A DNA stretch of 64,000 nucleotides, taken from positions 248,001-312,000 of the forward strand of contig CAUCTV010000001.1 of assembly GCA_958445895.1 (NCBI GenBank). The letters run 5' to 3'. Shown here in pieces: positions 1 through 8,547 of the stretch. Below the pieces are notes generated by a model. The model was not told the origin of the DNA. It saw nothing but the letters and a program-made list of their open reading frames with translations, and did no database searches. A program made the translations under genes and the position numbers. How positions within the stretch are numbered: the stretch's first letter is position 1; each line of letters begins with the position of its first letter. The stretch is from an uncultured Collinsella sp. GTDB taxonomy: Bacteria > Actinomycetota > Coriobacteriia > Coriobacteriales > Coriobacteriaceae.

Positions 1-1077
1 TTTCGCCAGCGCGCGCTTCAGGTCCTCGGCGCTCATCGCCAAATCCGAGGGACGTACGCAGTCAAAGATCACGTTGGTATGCGTGGGGCCCGGAACACAG
101 CGTAGGTCGTGGATCGAGAGGCGGCTATCAATCTCTTGAGCCATAGCGTTGATGCGCAAGCGCATGCTCGCCACTTTGGGGTCGTCGGTCACGATGGGGT
201 CGTAATGGAGCGTGACGATCATGCCGTCTTCGTTCCTAAACGACTGCTCGATGTTATCGAGCGTGTCGTGGCTTTCCAGCGGGCTTGCCTCGGCCGCCAT
301 CTCGGCGTGCGCGCTTGCAAACTTCCTGCCCGGACCGTAATCGTGAACCATTAGGTCATGAACGCCCAAAACACCGGGGTAGCTCATGATCTTGTCTCGG
401 ATGTGCTTGACCAACTTGGGATCGGGTGCCTGACCCAAAAGCGGGCTCACCGTATCTTGGATAAGCTCAAAGCCGCTCCAGCCAATATAGGCGCCAACGG
501 CAAGGCCGACCCATGCGTCAAGATTGATGTGCGTCACCTGGGAAACAATCGCGCACACTAACACGGCGCCTGTGGCAAGGACATCGTTCTTGGAATCCTG
601 AGCGGTCGCATGTAGCGTCTCGGACTCAATGCGGTCACCGAGCTTTTGGTTGAGGGCCGCCATCCACAGCTTAACAACCATCGAAAGTGCCAGGACTACC
701 ACCAGGGCAAGCGAGAACTCGACAGGCTCGGGGTGGATGATGCGCTCAAACGAGGACTTGATAAGCTCAAGGCCGATCAGCAGCACGAGCGCCGCCACGA
801 CCAGACCCGAGAGATACTCGTAGCGGCCATGTCCGTAAGGATGCTCGGGGTCGGCCGGCTTGCTCGCCAGCTTAAAGCCCAGCACGCTCACGATATTCGA
901 GCTGGCATCGGACAGGTTATTCATGGCATCCGCCACGATCGAAACCGATCCCGACAGCACGCCAATTGCGCCCTTCGCAGCGCATAGTGCCACATTGGCG
1001 AGAATACACACCACGCCCGTCAACGTGCCCACGCGCGCACGGTCGCCCTGCGCACGACGAACAATCCACTCGACCAT
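1..1077 (-). CDS. Cation diffusion facilitator (CDF) family metal transporter, 3' end beyond window
   Basis: Membrane antiporter expected to export a divalent metal (Zn, Fe, Mn or Co) against protons. About 359 residues are visible; the C-terminus runs off the left edge. The first membrane segments are followed by the metal-site motif DAMNNLSDA (residues 50-58), the conserved HPYGHGRYEYLSGL stretch (79-92) and the second site DSKNDVLAT (161-169). A cytoplasmic ferredoxin-like domain follows (SYPGVLGVHDLMVHDYG...). ATG chosen because the family's N-terminal region begins directly after it. It is transcribed towards the window edge, separated from the EIIC gene by a terminator. The metal cannot be told from sequence alone. 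Confidence 0.9.
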   Translation of the reverse strand, partial: MVEWIVRRAQGDRARVGTLTGVVCILANVALCAAKGAIGVLSGSVSIVADAMNNLSDASSNIVSVLGFKLASKPADPEHPYGHGRYEYLSGLVVAALVLLIGLELIKSSFERIIHPEPVEFSLALVVVLALSMVVKLWMAALNQKLGDRIESETLHATAQDSKNDVLATGAVLVCAIVSQVTHINLDAWVGLAVGAYIGWSGFELIQDTVSPLLGQAPDPKLVKHIRDKIMSYPGVLGVHDLMVHDYGPGRKFASAHAEMAAEASPLESHDTLDNIEQSFRNEDGMIVTLHYDPIVTDDPKVASMRLRINAMAQEIDSRLSIHDLRCVPGPTHTNVIFDCVRPSDLAMSAEDLKRALAK

Positions 1078-1156
1078 CTACATCCGCCCCCACGGTACTA
1101 CCTATATATCTATTGCTCAAACGGATTGTAGTGTAGCCACTTTGTCCCCCAGATAC

Positions 1157-1189
1157 AAAAAGGCCGCAACCCACACGAGCCGCGGCCTT
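1157..1189 (-). terminator. Intrinsic terminator after the EIIC gene
   Basis: Inverted repeat AAGGCCGC (1160-1167) with GCGGCCTT (1182-1189); on the minus strand the stem is followed by a T-run. It ends transcripts of the EIIC gene 40 nt upstream. Confidence 0.75.
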
Positions 1190-1227
1190 GGAACATGACA
1201 AAGGAATCGTCCTTTTGTTGCACAGGT

Positions 1228-2442
1228 TTATGCGCTTGCTTCAGCAGCGCTTGCCACTGTTTCGGGCGAACCGGCTCCATCCCCCGTCGCCCGCCCCTTC
1301 GCCGGCACCACGCCAAAGCAGTAGCTCAGCGCCGCAGACACCGCAAATGCCGTGCCGCCGGCAACGCAGCACCACAGCAGGTTCGAAATGCCGCCCGTGG
1401 CAAAGCCAATGACCATAAGAACATTCGTCATGCCGATGGTATAGGCCGTAACGTGGCCCACGGCCGCAACAAGGCCTCCTAAGGCGCCGCCAATGGCCAT
1501 GCACGTCAGGCACCTTCCATATTTAAAGCCGCAACCGTACAGCGCCGGCTCGCTTACGCCGCCAAGCACGCCTGAGATTGAATAGCCCAGCATGAGCGCC
1601 TTCTCATCCTTACCCGCAACGCGGAGCGACGCGCCAAAGGGCATGCCCCAAACAGCGAACGTCGCCATTGTCGCGGCAATGAGAATGCACGAATCCGTTC
1701 CCACACTCATAAACTGCGCGTACGCAAGCGATAGGACAACGTTACTGACACCCACGATCTTAAGGAACTCCCAGCCCGCGGCAAGCCCCATGAGCGTGAG
1801 CAGCGACACGATACCACCGGAATTGCCAAGCATAAACATAAGCTGCCCCAACAGCATGCCCAGATAGCTGCCCGCCGGCGCCGTGATACACAGCGAAACC
1901 GGAACCATGACGAGCATGGTTGCAAACGGAACGAACGAAAACGCCACGGCCTTAGGGATAACGCGCCGAAAGAAACACTCCACTCGCCATAGCACGGGCA
2001 CCGAGATGAGAACCGGAATAACAGTCGTCGTGTAATCGTTGACCGGCGCGGGAAGCAGACCATACACGGAAGTCATCGATGCCCCCGTCGTCGATGCGGC
2101 ATCGACGAGCTTAAGCAGATCGGGCGCAATCAATACGCCGCCCAGCATCATGCCCAGCTGCTCCGAGCAACCGAGCTGGCGGGCGGCCGCCCAACCGAGA
2201 TAAATGGGCAAAAAGTAGTAGCCGGCGTTATAGAGCCAACTGTAGAACAGGCGATAGATTTCGGAATCGGCAGACCACAGGCCCAGCATGCCCTCGCCCA
2301 TAATGACGGCGACGGTGCGGAACAACGCCGCGCAGACAATGAATGGCAACGCCGACATCATGCTTTTAGACAGATAGTCCACCACGGCCATGGCGTTTGA
2401 TGAAACCGTCGTTGTAAACGAGGTGTTAGAAACTTGTGACAT
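1228..2442 (-). CDS. PTS EIIC component, glucose/sucrose/beta-glucoside superfamily (stand-alone)
   Basis: Sugar-translocating membrane subunit of a phosphotransferase system, about 404 residues and ten predicted hydrophobic segments. The family signature GGVSEPALYG is at about residues 294-303, with the typical NDY loop earlier (PAPVNDYTTTVIPVL). No EIIB cysteine domain and no EIIA domain are attached, unlike most relatives, so partners must come from elsewhere. Start at MSQVSN is set by a GGGAAAGG Shine-Dalgarno just upstream; a longer open frame reaching 2742 lies inside accDA and is not credible. It sits 40 nt after accDA, with a GGGACAG hairpin between, and may be partly co-transcribed with the fatty-acid operon. 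Substrate unknown. Confidence 0.85.
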   Translation of the reverse strand: MSQVSNTSFTTTVSSNAMAVVDYLSKSMMSALPFIVCAALFRTVAVIMGEGMLGLWSADSEIYRLFYSWLYNAGYYFLPIYLGWAAARQLGCSEQLGMMLGGVLIAPDLLKLVDAASTTGASMTSVYGLLPAPVNDYTTTVIPVLISVPVLWRVECFFRRVIPKAVAFSFVPFATMLVMVPVSLCITAPAGSYLGMLLGQLMFMLGNSGGIVSLLTLMGLAAGWEFLKIVGVSNVVLSLAYAQFMSVGTDSCILIAATMATFAVWGMPFGASLRVAGKDEKALMLGYSISGVLGGVSEPALYGCGFKYGRCLTCMAIGGALGGLVAAVGHVTAYTIGMTNVLMVIGFATGGISNLLWCCVAGGTAFAVSAALSYCFGVVPAKGRATGDGAGSPETVASAAEASA

Positions 2443-2458
2443 GGAGCGCCTTTCCCAA

Positions 2459-2487
2459 TGTGACATGTGGGCTGTCCCTTTGTCACA
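2459..2487 (-). repeat. GGGACAG-loop hairpin overlapping the accDA stop codon
   Basis: Arms TGTGACA (2459-2465) and TGTCACA (2481-2487); the minus-strand loop reads AAGGGACAGCCCACA. The hairpin covers the TGA stop of accDA (2483-2485). One of six such elements in the window; it may be a weak terminator before the EIIC gene. Confidence 0.6.
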
Positions 2488-4207
2488 TCGTGCGGTACTG
2501 ACCGATTGCGCGGTACTTTTCGTAGCGGAGGTTTGTGAGGGTCGCGTCGTCGAGCCGTCCAAGCGTATCGAAGGCATCAAATGCCGAGGACATGACGGCA
2601 CGGGCGATTTCCTCATGCGACAGGCCCCTATCGTCAACAATGCCGTCGATGATGCCGAGCGCCAACAGATCGGGGGCCGTGAGCTTAAGCGCCTCGGCGG
2701 CCTCATTCGCGCGCTCGGTATCCTTCCACAGGATCGACGCACAGGCCTCGGGGCTCACGACCGAATAGGCCGAGCTCGAAAGCATAAAAATGCGATCAGC
2801 CACGGACAGCGCCAGCGCGCCACCAGAGCCGCCCTCGCCTGTCACCACCGAGACAATCGGTGTCTTAAGGCCGCTCATCTCCATGAGATTCCGGGCAATC
2901 GCCTCGCCCTGGCCGCGCTCCTCGGCACCGATGCCGCAAAACGCACCCGAAGTATCGACCAGGCACAGAACCGGTCGACCAAACTTTTCGGCCTGGCGCA
3001 TAAGGCGACGCGCTTTGCGATAGCCCTCGGGATGCGCCATGCCAAAGTTGCGGCGCATACGCTCTTTGGTCGTGGTGCCGCGCTCGATGGCGATGACCGT
3101 TACGGGGTGTCCGTCTTTCCAGCCAATGCCAGCCACCACAGCGGCGTCGTCGCCAAAGTAACGGTCGCCGTGCAACTCCACAAATCCGTCGAGGCCCAGC
3201 GAGATCATCTCACCCGCCGTGGCTCGATCTGCCGAGCGGGTCTGCTTGACAATCTCGAGCGCGCTTTTTGGTGCGGCCGAGCGCTTAAACAAGTGTCCCA
3301 GCTTTTTGTCGCGACGACCCGTATGCACGATCTCATGCGGTGCCCCCAGGCCGGGCGCGTGCCCTTCGTGCAGCGCCAGCAGCTCGCCTACCGTGAGCGC
3401 AATCTCACCACGCGGAACAACGGCATCGCAAAAGCCGTGCTCCAGCAAAAACTCGGAACGCTGGAATCCCTTGGGCAGACGCTTGTGCAAGTTCTGCTCG
3501 ATCACGCGCGGGCCGGCAAATGCCGTCAGGGCATCGGGCTCGGCCAGGATAATGTCGCCCTCCATGGCAAAGCTCGCGGTTACACCTCCGGTCGTGGGAT
3601 CGGTGAGCACCGTGATATACAGGCCGCCCGCCTCGCTGTGGCGCCTAACCGCCGCAGAAATCTTGGCCATCTGCATGAGCGAGGTCACGCCCTCCTGCAT
3701 GCGGGCGCCGCCCGATACGGTAAAGCCAACGACCGGCAGCCCCAACTCGGCCGCGCGCTCAAAGACACGACAGATCTTCTCGCCCACCACGGAGCCCATT
3801 GAGCCCATCATAAAGTTGGCATCCATAAAGAAGAGCGCGGTATCGCAGCCGCAGATTTTGCCCCTGCCGCACACAACGGCATCGCGCTCGCCCGAACGCT
3901 CGCTCACGCTCTTAAGCTTGTCGGCATAACCGGGAAACGAGAGGAAGTCCTTCGACGCCAGATTGGCATCCCATTCCTCAAAGGTACCCGCGTCGACCGT
4001 CATGCGCATGCGCGCGCGACCGCTCACGCGAAAGTGTTTGCCGCAACGAGGGCAGACCTCGAGGTTGTCGTGCAGGCGCGCCTCATCGATCACACGGCGG
4101 CACTCCGGGCACTTGATAAACACGTGGCGCGCGGGAAACTCGGCGCACGACTCGGTCATCGGCCCCTCGAGGACGTTGACCGTCTTCGCTTTTCTATTCA
4201 TCAGCAT
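2483..4207 (-). CDS. accDA: Acetyl-CoA carboxylase carboxyltransferase, fused beta (AccD) and alpha (AccA) subunits
   Basis: Transfers the carboxyl group from biotinyl-AccB to acetyl-CoA, giving malonyl-CoA for fatty-acid synthesis. 574 residues. The N-terminal AccD half carries the four-cysteine zinc ribbon (CPEC 33-36, CPRC 52-55) and the crotonase-fold core (GSMGSVVGEK, SGGARMQEG). The AccA half starts near residue 298 (LEIVKQTRSADR...) and shows ELHGDRYFGDD, VDTSGAFCG and GEGGSGGALALS. In E. coli these are two proteins; here they are one frame with no break. The start overlaps the accC stop; ATG 4207 has GGGG seven bases upstream, while ATG 4201 is an alternative. Last gene of the fab-acc operon. 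Confidence 0.95.
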   Translation of the reverse strand: MLMNRKAKTVNVLEGPMTESCAEFPARHVFIKCPECRRVIDEARLHDNLEVCPRCGKHFRVSGRARMRMTVDAGTFEEWDANLASKDFLSFPGYADKLKSVSERSGERDAVVCGRGKICGCDTALFFMDANFMMGSMGSVVGEKICRVFERAAELGLPVVGFTVSGGARMQEGVTSLMQMAKISAAVRRHSEAGGLYITVLTDPTTGGVTASFAMEGDIILAEPDALTAFAGPRVIEQNLHKRLPKGFQRSEFLLEHGFCDAVVPRGEIALTVGELLALHEGHAPGLGAPHEIVHTGRRDKKLGHLFKRSAAPKSALEIVKQTRSADRATAGEMISLGLDGFVELHGDRYFGDDAAVVAGIGWKDGHPVTVIAIERGTTTKERMRRNFGMAHPEGYRKARRLMRQAEKFGRPVLCLVDTSGAFCGIGAEERGQGEAIARNLMEMSGLKTPIVSVVTGEGGSGGALALSVADRIFMLSSSAYSVVSPEACASILWKDTERANEAAEALKLTAPDLLALGIIDGIVDDRGLSHEEIARAVMSSAFDAFDTLGRLDDATLTNLRYEKYRAIGQYRTM

Positions 4208-5537
4208 AGAGATGCCCCATCAGATCGGTGTGGTACATGCCCGACAAGAACTCGTCGTTTGCCAGCACGTCGAGCTGAAGCTCGCTGTTTTCGCTCACGC
4301 CCTCAATCACGAGCTCGCCCAGGGCCGAGCGCATCTTGCGAATGGCACCGTCACGCGTGGGCGCGCACACGATGAGCTTGCCGAGCATGGAGTCGTAGTA
4401 CGGCGGAACTTTCGCTCCGGTAAACATGGCGGAATCCCAGCGCACGCGCGGACCACCCGGCACACGCAACGCGGTGACCGTTCCACATGACGGTAGATAG
4501 TCCGGCGTTTCGGCATTGATGCGGCACTCCATGGCGTGGTTGCGGACCGGTACGTCCTCCTGCTCAAAGGGCAGAGGCTGGCCGGCAGCCACGCGCAGCT
4601 GCCACTTAACCAGGTCGGTATCGGTCACAAACTCCGTAACCGGATGCTCCACCTGCAAGCGCGTGTTCATTTCCATAAAGTAGAAATTGCCGTCATCTGA
4701 GTACAAAAACTCGATGGTGCCAGCGCCCTCATAGCCAACGGCACGAGCCAGGTCGCGCGCGGCCTTGTGCATGCGCGCGCGAATATCATCGCGTCCGTCG
4801 AGGCACGGCGCGGGGCTCTCCTCGATCAGCTTTTGGTTGCGGCGCTGCACCGAGCACTCGCGCTCGCCGAGCGAAAACACATGGCCCTGCTTATCGGCCA
4901 TAATCTGTACCTCAACGTGATGCGCCGGCGCAACGAACTTCTCCATGTAGCACTCGCCGTCGCCAAAAACGGCCTCACCCTCGGCACGCGCCTCGATGAA
5001 CGCCTTTGCCGCATCTTCCACGCGCTCGACCTTGCGAATACCGCGACCGCCGCCGCCCGCGCGCGCCTTAATAAGCACGGGGCAGCCGATGCGCTCGGCC
5101 TCGGCCGTCGCCTCCTCGGGGCTTTTGAGCAAATCGCAGCCCGGCACGATGGGCACGCCCGCAGCAGCGGCCGTTCGGCGTGCGGCGTCCTTGTCGCCCA
5201 TGCTGTCGATCACCTCGGCCGAAGGACCGACAAACGCCAGACCGAACTTGTCGCAGTCGCGCACGAAGCTCGCCTTCTCGGAAAAGAAGCCATAGCCGGG
5301 ATGAATTGCCTTAGCTCCCGACTTTACGGCACAGGTGAGCACGGCATCGTCGTTGAGGTAGCTCTCGGCAAGACGCGGGCCGCCGATGCAATACGCCTCG
5401 TCGGCAAGCTGCACGTGTAGCGCGTCCGCATCGGTCGTGGAATAAACGGCGACGGTCTTGATGCCCATATCGCGGCACGCGCGGATAACACGGACCGCGA
5501 CTTCGCCGCGGTTGGCGATGAGCACTTTGTCGAACAT
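4194..5537 (-). CDS. accC: Acetyl-CoA carboxylase, biotin carboxylase subunit
   Basis: ATP-grasp enzyme that carboxylates the biotin of AccB using bicarbonate. 447 residues, normal family length. N-terminal MFDKVLIANRGEVAVRVIRA, glycine-rich ATP loop (KARAGGGGRGIRK), and the metal/substrate motif EMNTRLQVEHPVTE are all intact. The start at MFDKV is fixed by the family N-terminus and by AAGGAAGG upstream; the longer open frame runs into fabZ and is rejected. It follows fabZ by ten bases and overlaps accDA by a few bases, which suggests translational coupling of the carboxylase subunits. Confidence 0.97.
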   Translation of the reverse strand: MFDKVLIANRGEVAVRVIRACRDMGIKTVAVYSTTDADALHVQLADEAYCIGGPRLAESYLNDDAVLTCAVKSGAKAIHPGYGFFSEKASFVRDCDKFGLAFVGPSAEVIDSMGDKDAARRTAAAAGVPIVPGCDLLKSPEEATAEAERIGCPVLIKARAGGGGRGIRKVERVEDAAKAFIEARAEGEAVFGDGECYMEKFVAPAHHVEVQIMADKQGHVFSLGERECSVQRRNQKLIEESPAPCLDGRDDIRARMHKAARDLARAVGYEGAGTIEFLYSDDGNFYFMEMNTRLQVEHPVTEFVTDTDLVKWQLRVAAGQPLPFEQEDVPVRNHAMECRINAETPDYLPSCGTVTALRVPGGPRVRWDSAMFTGAKVPPYYDSMLGKLIVCAPTRDGAIRKMRSALGELVIEGVSENSELQLDVLANDEFLSGMYHTDLMGHLYADE

Positions 5538-5547
5538 GGAGCCTTCC

Positions 5548-5970
5548 TTAACTTTCGTGCATGAGTGCAAAAGACATATCGGCGCGGCAGCAAACCTCAC
5601 CGTTGACGCTCGCAGTACCCGTCGCAAAGCGGAACGGCCCGCGCGCACGCGTGATGGAGCACACTAGATCCACCGTGTCGCCCGGGCGCACCGGACGCTT
5701 AAAGCGCACCTTGTCCAGACTCGTGTAGAACGGCGTCGCGCCGCGCGCCTCCTCATCGCCCATCAGCAGCACGCAGCAGTTCTGGGCGAGCATCTCGCAC
5801 TGAATCACGCCGGGAACGACCGGGTTTCCCGGAAAATGTCCCTGCAAAAAGTACTCGTCGCCTGTAATCGTGATCTTGCCGTGGGCCTCGTCGCCCACCA
5901 GCTCGGCTTCGTCGAGCAAAAGCATCGGCTCGCGATGCGGCAACAGCTTCTTGAGCTCTTCTTTGTTCAT
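5548..5970 (-). CDS. fabZ: 3-hydroxyacyl-ACP dehydratase FabZ
   Basis: Dehydrates 3-hydroxyacyl-ACP in the elongation cycle. 140 residues, hotdog fold. The catalytic helix region HFPGNPVVPGVIQCEMLAQ carries the active-site histidine and, further on, the glutamate. N-terminus LLPHREPMLLLDEAEL is typical. Two starts compete: GTG 5979 abuts the accB stop, but ATG 5970 has AGGTGAT at good spacing and is preferred. It lies between accB and accC, so the carboxylase genes are interleaved with the elongation gene. Confidence 0.95.
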   Translation of the reverse strand: MNKEELKKLLPHREPMLLLDEAELVGDEAHGKITITGDEYFLQGHFPGNPVVPGVIQCEMLAQNCCVLLMGDEEARGATPFYTSLDKVRFKRPVRPGDTVDLVCSITRARGPFRFATGTASVNGEVCCRADMSFALMHES

Positions 5971-5979
5971 GGATATCAC

Positions 5980-6453
5980 CTATCCGATCCTCATGAGGCA
6001 GCTGCCAAACTCCACGAGGTCGCCGTCGGCCACGCAGATCTCGAGCACCTCACCGTCTGCCTCGGCCGTCACCTCGTTGAGAACCTTCATGGCCTCGATG
6101 ATGCAGAGGGTCTCGCCGGCCTTGACCTTGGAGCCCACGCGCACAAACGGCTCGTCGCCCGGCGCAGGGGCAGCATAGAAGACGCCCACCATGGGAGCAG
6201 TCACCTCGGTGCCCTTGGGCTCCGGCGCGGCGGCAGGTATCTGCGTGGCGGGCTCCGGTGCGGCAGGCGCGACTGTGGGAGCTGCAACTTGAGCGGCCAT
6301 GGCGCTCGGCATAGGCATGGGCACGGCAACCGGCTGCGCGGCACTCGCGCGCTCGAGTTCGACCGCGGTGCCATCGGGCTCCTCAACACGTACGCGCGTA
6401 AGGCCGCGGTCCTCCATCACATCGGCTATCTCGGCAAGTCTTTTGGAATCCAT
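5980..6453 (-). CDS. accB: Biotin carboxyl carrier protein of acetyl-CoA carboxylase
   Basis: Carries covalently bound biotin between AccC and the AccDA transferase. 157 residues: an N-terminal helical region, an Ala/Pro-rich flexible linker (about 35-75), and a C-terminal biotinyl domain with the EAMKVLNE motif, target lysine 123. A strong AGGAG precedes the ATG, and the fabF stop lies three bases upstream. The divergent birA gene ~5.4 kb away encodes the ligase that should modify this lysine. Confidence 0.96.
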   Translation of the reverse strand: MDSKRLAEIADVMEDRGLTRVRVEEPDGTAVELERASAAQPVAVPMPMPSAMAAQVAAPTVAPAAPEPATQIPAAAPEPKGTEVTAPMVGVFYAAPAPGDEPFVRVGSKVKAGETLCIIEAMKVLNEVTAEADGEVLEICVADGDLVEFGSCLMRIG

Positions 6454-6456
6454 GCT

Positions 6457-7704
6457 CTAGCTCCTCGTATATCTACGCAGCGCGATGGCGGCGTTGTGCC
6501 CGCCAAAGCCCAGGTTGGTCGAAAGCGCCCAGGTAAGGTCGGCGCGAACCGCTCGATTAGGCGTGTAATCAAGATCGCAGGCGGGATCGGGCGTGTGGTA
6601 GTTAATGGTCGGGGGCACCACGCCCTGCTCGAGCGCCATGGCACAGGCCATGACCTCGATGGCACCCGTGGCACCGATCATGTGCCCGGTCATCGACTTG
6701 GTCGACGAGACGTGTGCGGCGCGTGCCGCGTCCTCGCCGAGCGCCCGCTTAATGCCTGTCGTCTCGGACGAATCGTTGAGCTTGGTCGAGGTGCCGTGGG
6801 CGTTGATGTAGAGACCCTCGGAAGGCTTGACGTCGCCCTCGGCTACCGCCAGCGATATCGCACGGGCAATGCCGGCGGCATCGGGGTCGGGACTCGTAAT
6901 GTGATAGGCATCATCGGTGTTGCCGTAGCCCACGACCTCGGCATAAATGTGCGCACCGCGCGCCTGCGCATGCTCCATGCTCTCGAGTACCAGCACGCAG
7001 GCGCCCTCACCCATCACAAAGCCATCGCGGTCTGCGTCGAACGGGCGGCAGGCCGTCGCGGGATCGGGGTTGGTGGTCAATGCGCGGCAGGACGTAAAGC
7101 CTGCAACAGCATCGGGGATAATGGCCGCCTCGGCACCGCCCGCGAGGATCGCGTCGGCATAGCCGTGCTTAATAGCACGGAACGCCTCGCCCACCGCATG
7201 GGCCGAGGTCGCGCACGCAGTCACGACTGGCAGGGTCGGTCCCTTTGCCTTGTGACGGATTGCGATATTGCCCGATGCCATGTTGGGGATCATCATCGCA
7301 ATCATATAGGGCGATGCGCGGCGAGGTCCACGATCGGCGATCGTGTGGACGTTGTCGACGAGCGTCGTCATGCCGCCCACGCCCGAGCCCACGTAGACGC
7401 CCAGGCGCTCACGATCGATGGCGCCTTCGACATCAAAGCCCGCATCGTGCATTGCCTCGTCCGAAGCCGCCATCGCAAACTGAACGCAGGGGTCGAGATG
7501 CTTGGCGTCACGCTTGCCAAAGTACTCGTTGCCGTCAAAGCCCTTGACTTCGGCCGCCACCTTGACGGTAAACGCATCGGTATCGAAGTGCGTGATCGGG
7601 CCGATGCCACAGGTCCCGGCGCACATGGCCGCCCAGGTGGCAAGCGCGGTGTTGCCGAGCGGCGATACGGCACCGATGCCGGTGATTGCAACTCTCTGTT
7701 CCAT
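6457..7704 (-). CDS. fabF: Beta-ketoacyl-ACP synthase II
   Basis: Condenses malonyl-ACP with acyl-ACP in chain elongation. 415 residues, normal length. The active-site cysteine is C164 in VTACATSAHA; the two catalytic histidines lie in NAHGTSTKLND and SMTGHMIGATGAIE. Of three in-frame starts, ATG 7704 (MEQRVAITG) is at best spacing from GAGGAG and fits the family N-terminus. It follows fabG by 39 bases and is three bases before accB. Confidence 0.96.
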   Translation of the reverse strand: MEQRVAITGIGAVSPLGNTALATWAAMCAGTCGIGPITHFDTDAFTVKVAAEVKGFDGNEYFGKRDAKHLDPCVQFAMAASDEAMHDAGFDVEGAIDRERLGVYVGSGVGGMTTLVDNVHTIADRGPRRASPYMIAMMIPNMASGNIAIRHKAKGPTLPVVTACATSAHAVGEAFRAIKHGYADAILAGGAEAAIIPDAVAGFTSCRALTTNPDPATACRPFDADRDGFVMGEGACVLVLESMEHAQARGAHIYAEVVGYGNTDDAYHITSPDPDAAGIARAISLAVAEGDVKPSEGLYINAHGTSTKLNDSSETTGIKRALGEDAARAAHVSSTKSMTGHMIGATGAIEVMACAMALEQGVVPPTINYHTPDPACDLDYTPNRAVRADLTWALSTNLGFGGHNAAIALRRYTRS

Positions 7705-7743
7705 CATGGTCTCCTCATCCAAGCCGTTCTTCGGCCCTGGTTT

Positions 7744-8517
7744 CTACATCGCCATTCCGCCGTCGACGCGCACGACCTCGCCCGTAATGTAAGCAGCCGC
7801 ATCGCTCGCTAAAAAGCGCACCACGCCGGCCACTTCCTCGGGGCGTGCCATGCGCTTAAGGGGAATCTGTTCCTCGGTTGCCGTACGCACCTTCTCCGAG
7901 AGCTTTGCCGTCATATCTGTCTCGACAAACCCGGGGGCGACCGCGTTCGCTCGTACGCCACGAGGCGCAAGCTCGCGCGCCACCGCCTTGGTAAGCCCTA
8001 TCACGCCCGCCTTGGAAGCAGCGTAGTTGGCTTGCCCGGCATTGCCCATCAGGCCCACGACCGAGCTCATGTTGACGACGCAACCGCCGCGCTGGCGCAT
8101 AAAGGTCTTGGTGAGCGCGCGCGTCATATTGAATGTTCCCTTGAGATTGACATCGAGCACGCGATCGAATGCGTCATCGCCCATGCGCATGAGCAGGCCA
8201 TCGCGGGTGATGCCGGCATTGTTGACGAGCGCCCAAATGGAACCAAAGTCGTTGAGGACCGCTTCCACACACGCGTTGACGGCAGCGGGATCGGCCACGT
8301 CGCATTGATATGCGCGTGCCGTGGCGCCAACCGCCTCACAGGCTTCGCACGTCTCGCGCGCCGCATCGACGCTGCCGGCATAGACGACGGCGATATCAAA
8401 GCCGTCCTCCGCCAGACCGACAGCGCAGGCGCGGCCGATACCCCGCGAGCCGCCCGTGACCAGTGCCACGCGACGTGAGTCGTTGCGCTCGAGCGCGCCG
8501 TTGTTCAAGTTGCCCAT
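7744..8517 (-). CDS. fabG: 3-oxoacyl-ACP reductase FabG
   Basis: NADPH-dependent short-chain dehydrogenase that reduces 3-oxoacyl-ACP. 257 residues. Nucleotide-binding GGSRGIGRA (22-30), NNAG (about 99-102), catalytic Ser 151/152, Tyr165 and Lys169 in YAASK, and the C-terminal VDGGMAM. The N-terminus has about ten extra residues (MGNLNNGALE) before the usual start, but AAAGGA precedes this ATG and no closer start exists. Placed between fabD and fabF. Confidence 0.95.
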   Translation of the reverse strand: MGNLNNGALERNDSRRVALVTGGSRGIGRACAVGLAEDGFDIAVVYAGSVDAARETCEACEAVGATARAYQCDVADPAAVNACVEAVLNDFGSIWALVNNAGITRDGLLMRMGDDAFDRVLDVNLKGTFNMTRALTKTFMRQRGGCVVNMSSVVGLMGNAGQANYAASKAGVIGLTKAVARELAPRGVRANAVAPGFVETDMTAKLSEKVRTATEEQIPLKRMARPEEVAGVVRFLASDAAAYITGEVVRVDGGMAM

Positions 8518-8547
8518 GTCATTCCTTTCGGGTTACAGCCCTGTGGA

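Noticed and set aside
5836..7812. A 658-codon plus-strand open frame opposite accB-fabF
   Set aside because: Runs against four well-supported genes, His/Arg/Gly-rich, no motif.
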